Assembly (NCBI RefSeq): GCF_022352055.1
Contig: NZ_JAKRWM010000006.1
Span: 124,001-188,000, forward strand
Source: Cohnella mopanensis
GTDB taxonomy: Bacteria; Bacillota; Bacilli; Paenibacillales; Paenibacillaceae
Direction: 5' to 3'
Length of the DNA: 64,000 nucleotides
A model generated the notes under the pieces. That model was given only the letters and a program-made list of their open reading frames with translations. It had not been told where the DNA came from and ran no database searches. Positions 61,123-64,000 of the stretch are shown here, piece after piece. Position numbers and translations under genes: made by a program. The stretch's first letter is position 1; the number at the start of each line of letters is the position of its first letter.

Positions 61123-61428
61123 CGGAACTCCTCGTTTCTATAGTATTGAACTACCTTTTTGAATGGTGGCATATTCAGGATGCCCTCCGATTCTATACTA
61201 TAGGACAGAAATTAACCGCATCTAAATCGGTTCTTAAATCTTTATTAACTGGGTACGGGTGAAACGGGGCTGTAGTTGGGTTTTTCCGAACTCTAATTGA
61301 ATGCGCCACGGAGATGCAAATCCACATCATTAGCCAAGAGCAGGTAAGGAATTCCTTTTGCGTAACGGATATTTCAGCGCTTTATTTTACGGTATACTGG
61401 CTGTATAGATTGGAGCGTGAAGAGAAGC
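61123..61428. other. Intergenic region without a gene
   Basis: About 305 bp between divergent kinase and oxidoreductase genes. A TATACT at 61393-61398, about 31 bp before the oxidoreductase ATG, could be its -10 element, but no good -35 is visible. No convincing ORF or repeat is seen. Confidence 0.5.
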
Positions 61429-63468
61429 ATGGCAACAACAACCGATACCATGACCGTCCGGTCGGTCTGTCCTTTCGACTGCCCGGACACTTGCAGCTTA
61501 AATGTAAAAATGAACGATGGCGTTATTGCTTCTATCGACGGAAATCCCGACCACCCGGTTACCCAAGGGGCGATTTGCAACAAAGTCCGCCATCTCAACG
61601 AACGCGTCTATCATCCCGACAGACTTATGTATCCCATGAGGAGAGTAGGTCCGAAAGGAACGATGGAATTCGAGAGGATGAGTTGGGAGGAAGCTTATGA
61701 AGAGATCGCGACCCGGTTAAATAAAGCGATCGCCGATAAGGGAGCGGAGACGATTCTTCCTTACAGCTTCTATGGAAACATGGGAATTCTCAATGCCGAG
61801 GGAATGGATCGCCGTTTCTTCCATCGACTCGGCGCGAGCCAGCTGGATCGAACGATCTGCAACGCGGCCGGATCGGAAGGCTACCGGTATACAATGGGCG
61901 CCTCGATGGGAATCGATCCCGAGGACACGGTTCATTCGAAGTACGTGCTCATCTGGGGCTGCAACTTGGTTTCGACTAACATGCATCAAGTCATGTACCT
62001 AAACGAAGCACGTAAACGCGGAGCCAAAATCGTTCATATCGATGTGCACCGGAACAGAACATCCGTCTGGGCGGACGAGTTCATCCCGATTATTCCCGGC
62101 ACGGACACCGCGTTGGCGCTCGGGATGATGCATGTGCTTATCCGGGAAAAGTTGACGGACGAGGAGTTCATCGGAAAGTATACGAAAGGATTTGAACAGC
62201 TCATCGCTCAAGCGGAATCGTACACTCCGGAACGGGTAGCGGAAATTACGGGCATTCCGGCTGACGTTATCGTAAGGCTGGCATGCGAGTACGGCAACGC
62301 ATCATCCTCGTTCATTCGGATCGGCAACGGACTTCAGCATCACGACAACGGAGGCATGACCATTCGTTCGATCGTTTGCTTGCCGGCGCTAACCGGGCAA
62401 TGGGAGAAACTCGGCGGCGGAGCGATCAAAGGCAATAGCCACTATTCCGCAGTGAATAGCTACAAGTTAGAACGCCCCGATCTCATGCCGAATCGTAACG
62501 TGCGCTCCATTAACATGAACCGGCTAGGAGAAGCTTTGCTTGCCGCGGAACCTTCCGTTGATTTTCTATTCGTATATAACAGCAATCCTGCGGTCGTTGC
62601 ACCCGATCAGAATCAAGTGCGCCAGGGCATGCTGAGAGAAGATTTGTTCACCGTCGTACACGACTTATTTTTAACCGATACTTGTCTTTATGCCGATATC
62701 GTTTTGCCGGCTACGAGCCACTTCGAGAATCTCGATCTATTCGCTTCCTACTGGCACTTGTACCTTCAACTGCATGAACCGATCATCGAACCCATGGGAG
62801 AATGCAAATCCAACTTTACGCTATTCAAGGAGCTTGGTTTGCGGATGGGTTTCGAACCGGAGGCGTTCGACTTGACCGAGGAACAGATGATCCGGCAGGC
62901 GCTAGACCGCAATACGCCTTATTTGAACGGACTCACTTATGAGGAACTCGCGCAGAACGGCTGGGCGAAAATGAAGCTGGAGAAGTCTACGATGCTTCCA
63001 GAGCGGATCCCTACCCCTTCCGGCAAAATAGAGCTGTATTCGGAGGCTATGCTGCGGGCAGGACTCCCTCCCCTACCGGAATATGTGCCGATTCAGGAAC
63101 CGGAGGATTTTCCTTTCCTAATCGTGACCGGACCTAATCACAGTTACATCAATTCGACCTTCGGCAATCAGGATCGATTGAAGCGGCTGGAGAAGCAACC
63201 GACCGCGGACATGAACGCCGAAGATGCCGCAGCCCGTGGACTACAGCACGGAGATCGAGTTCGTCTCTGGAACGACCGCGGGGAATGCCGGATGACGATC
63301 AAGGTCGCGAACAACGTGCTGCCCGGAGTGCTTGTATGCCAAGGCTTATGGTGGGAGCACGGCAACGAAGGCGTTCAAGCCGTCAATTCGTTGACGTCCC
63401 AGCGGTTATCCGACATGGGCGGCGGCGCGACCTTCTTCTCCACTCGGGTCGACGTGGAGAAAATATAA
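61429..63468 (+). CDS. Molybdopterin-dependent oxidoreductase (FdhA/BisC family)
   Basis: A 679-residue enzyme with an N-terminal [4Fe-4S] motif (Cys14, 18, 22 and 50 in CPFDCPDTC...GAICNK) and the three molybdopterin domains (IWGCNLVSTNMHQV, VYNSNPAVVAPD, and the final VSRLHNDRGECRM-type beta-barrel with NVLPGVLVCQGLWW). The ATG at 61429 is preferred over a GTG at 61417. It has no twin-arginine signal and no accessory subunit genes nearby, like the stand-alone YoaE/YyaE proteins of B. subtilis. The substrate is unknown. A strong terminator follows. Confidence 0.9.
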   Translation: MATTTDTMTVRSVCPFDCPDTCSLNVKMNDGVIASIDGNPDHPVTQGAICNKVRHLNERVYHPDRLMYPMRRVGPKGTMEFERMSWEEAYEEIATRLNKAIADKGAETILPYSFYGNMGILNAEGMDRRFFHRLGASQLDRTICNAAGSEGYRYTMGASMGIDPEDTVHSKYVLIWGCNLVSTNMHQVMYLNEARKRGAKIVHIDVHRNRTSVWADEFIPIIPGTDTALALGMMHVLIREKLTDEEFIGKYTKGFEQLIAQAESYTPERVAEITGIPADVIVRLACEYGNASSSFIRIGNGLQHHDNGGMTIRSIVCLPALTGQWEKLGGGAIKGNSHYSAVNSYKLERPDLMPNRNVRSINMNRLGEALLAAEPSVDFLFVYNSNPAVVAPDQNQVRQGMLREDLFTVVHDLFLTDTCLYADIVLPATSHFENLDLFASYWHLYLQLHEPIIEPMGECKSNFTLFKELGLRMGFEPEAFDLTEEQMIRQALDRNTPYLNGLTYEELAQNGWAKMKLEKSTMLPERIPTPSGKIELYSEAMLRAGLPPLPEYVPIQEPEDFPFLIVTGPNHSYINSTFGNQDRLKRLEKQPTADMNAEDAAARGLQHGDRVRLWNDRGECRMTIKVANNVLPGVLVCQGLWWEHGNEGVQAVNSLTSQRLSDMGGGATFFSTRVDVEKI

Positions 63469-63473
63469 GTTGC

Positions 63474-63515
63474 GGAGCGCCTTGAAGATGCGAGCATCTT
63501 CGGGGCGCTCCGGTT
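63474..63515 (+). terminator. Terminator after the oxidoreductase
   Basis: GGAGCGCC-tt-GAAGATGC pairs with GCATCTTC-g-GGGCGCTCC around GA, followed by GGTTTTACC; it starts about 6 bp after the stop. Confidence 0.85.
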
Positions 63516-63620
63516 TTACCTGACTACAGCACCATTTCAGCTCACTTTGCACCATGCAGTCCTGTTTTTCCGATTTTGAGCCTGTTCCTCGCCACAAAAA
63601 AAGAACCCATCCACTGGGAA

Positions 63621-63671
63621 CAGGTCCTTTAATACAAGTTCTTAAGTACAGGTTCTTGAAACCAGGTTCTC
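63621..63671. repeat. Four degenerate 14-bp tandem repeats
   Basis: CAGGTCCTT, CAAGTTCTT, CAGGTTCTT and CAGGTTCTC begin at 63621, 63635, 63649 and 63663, exactly 14 bp apart, between two convergent genes. They could bind a protein or be a decaying repeat; no family is recognised. Confidence 0.6.
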
Positions 63672-63691
63672 GCCAACAGCGCCCTCAATCC

Positions 63692-64000
63692 TCAAACTTG
63701 AACCAGCACGGAATGCTGCGTAACCGTGTGAAGATCTCGCCAAATTCGATTGATCAGGTTGTCTTCCATTAGCACGGCCATTCCGAGCAGCGGGAAAATC
63801 GCATGCGCATATGCTAATGTACTTCTAGCTAATCCTCGGCTCGCTTGCTCGACTTCAAGTTGCCGCTCCTCCGTTAAAGCTCCTTGGCCGACGAAGAGTT
63901 CCCAAGTCCGTTCGACCGTTTCATAGAACCGTTCGGCTGCCGTTTCCAACATTGCCTCTTGCTCGCCAAGCGTACGGAGTAACCCTTCCAGACGTTCCGG
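63692..64000 (-). CDS. Acyl-CoA dehydrogenase-like protein, C-terminal part (cut by window edge)
   Basis: The minus frame is open from the right edge to a TGA at 63692, giving 102 residues that begin PERLEGLLRTLGEQEAMLE. The helical stretch ending NLINRIWRDLHTVTQHSVLV matches the last helices of the acyl-CoA dehydrogenase fold, especially the SoxC/DszC/SfnB-type flavin monooxygenases where RDLHTVTQH is typical. The enzyme would use reduced flavin on a sulfur compound or acyl-CoA. The start and most of the protein lie to the right of the window. Confidence 0.7.
   Translation of the reverse strand, partial: PERLEGLLRTLGEQEAMLETAAERFYETVERTWELFVGQGALTEERQLEVEQASRGLARSTLAYAHAIFPLLGMAVLMEDNLINRIWRDLHTVTQHSVLVQV

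Overview
The window looks like chromosomal DNA of a Gram-positive endospore-former of the Paenibacillaceae (Paenibacillus or Cohnella type). The support is indirect. It carries PBSX-type phage tail genes, two YesM/YesN-type two-component systems each next to an ATPase-less sugar ABC transporter, S-layer (SLH) proteins, a YdjO-type cold-inducible protein beside a cold-shock gene, SPSAS-rich lipoproteins, a 7-1-7 Fur box of the Bacillus type, and frequent TTG starts behind strong Shine-Dalgarno sequences. No database search was possible, so the genus is an inference.

Layout. 1-10.8 kb: a contractile phage-tail module (xkdU to xkdK order, minus strand). It runs from baseplate through a short tape measure, a frameshifted tail chaperone, tube and sheath up to a tail-terminator-like gene, and then directly into a sigma-like activator, a divergent XRE repressor and an ImmA/IrrE-type protease. 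No terminase, portal or capsid gene lies between regulator and tail genes, which suggests a tailocin (phage-tail-like particle) or a defective prophage rather than a complete phage. 10.8-15.8 kb: two tandem paralogous lipoproteins, a polysaccharide deacetylase, a His/Lys-rich secreted protein with a sortase-like enzyme, and two tRNA-Thr genes (UGU and CGU). 15.8-29 kb: a LacI-VOC-SDR operon, a NAGPA-like glycosidase, a first sugar-uptake module (kinase, regulator, binding protein, two permeases of which one is frameshifted, beta-propeller glycosidase), and an aldose-epimerase/aldo-keto-reductase pair. 29-35 kb: an RND efflux pump with its TetR regulator, and a second TetR with a Zn-dependent alcohol dehydrogenase. 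35-43 kb: a second sugar-uptake module (LplB/YtcP-type permeases, binding protein, kinase, regulator). 43-54 kb: membrane proteins, an AraC regulator behind a long leader, an MBL-fold lipoprotein, a DHA2 drug exporter with divergent TetR, PAP2 and LtaS-like enzymes, an LplT-like MFS protein, and a Fur-controlled FhuF-like reductase. 54-64 kb: guanylate-kinase-like protein, two SLH proteins, cold-shock genes, an OmpR-type two-component system, a molybdopterin oxidoreductase, and the 3' end of an acyl-CoA-dehydrogenase-like gene.

How the genes work together. In the tail module the XRE protein probably binds five 17-bp operator-like sites that overlap two divergent sigma-A-type promoters. The ImmA-like protease would relieve that repression, and the sigma-like protein would then turn on the tail operon. 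Elsewhere, many regulators sit next to palindromes that are good candidates for their own operators (LacI, three TetR loci, Fur). The two YesMN modules each pair sensing with import of a carbohydrate and must borrow an ATPase encoded elsewhere.
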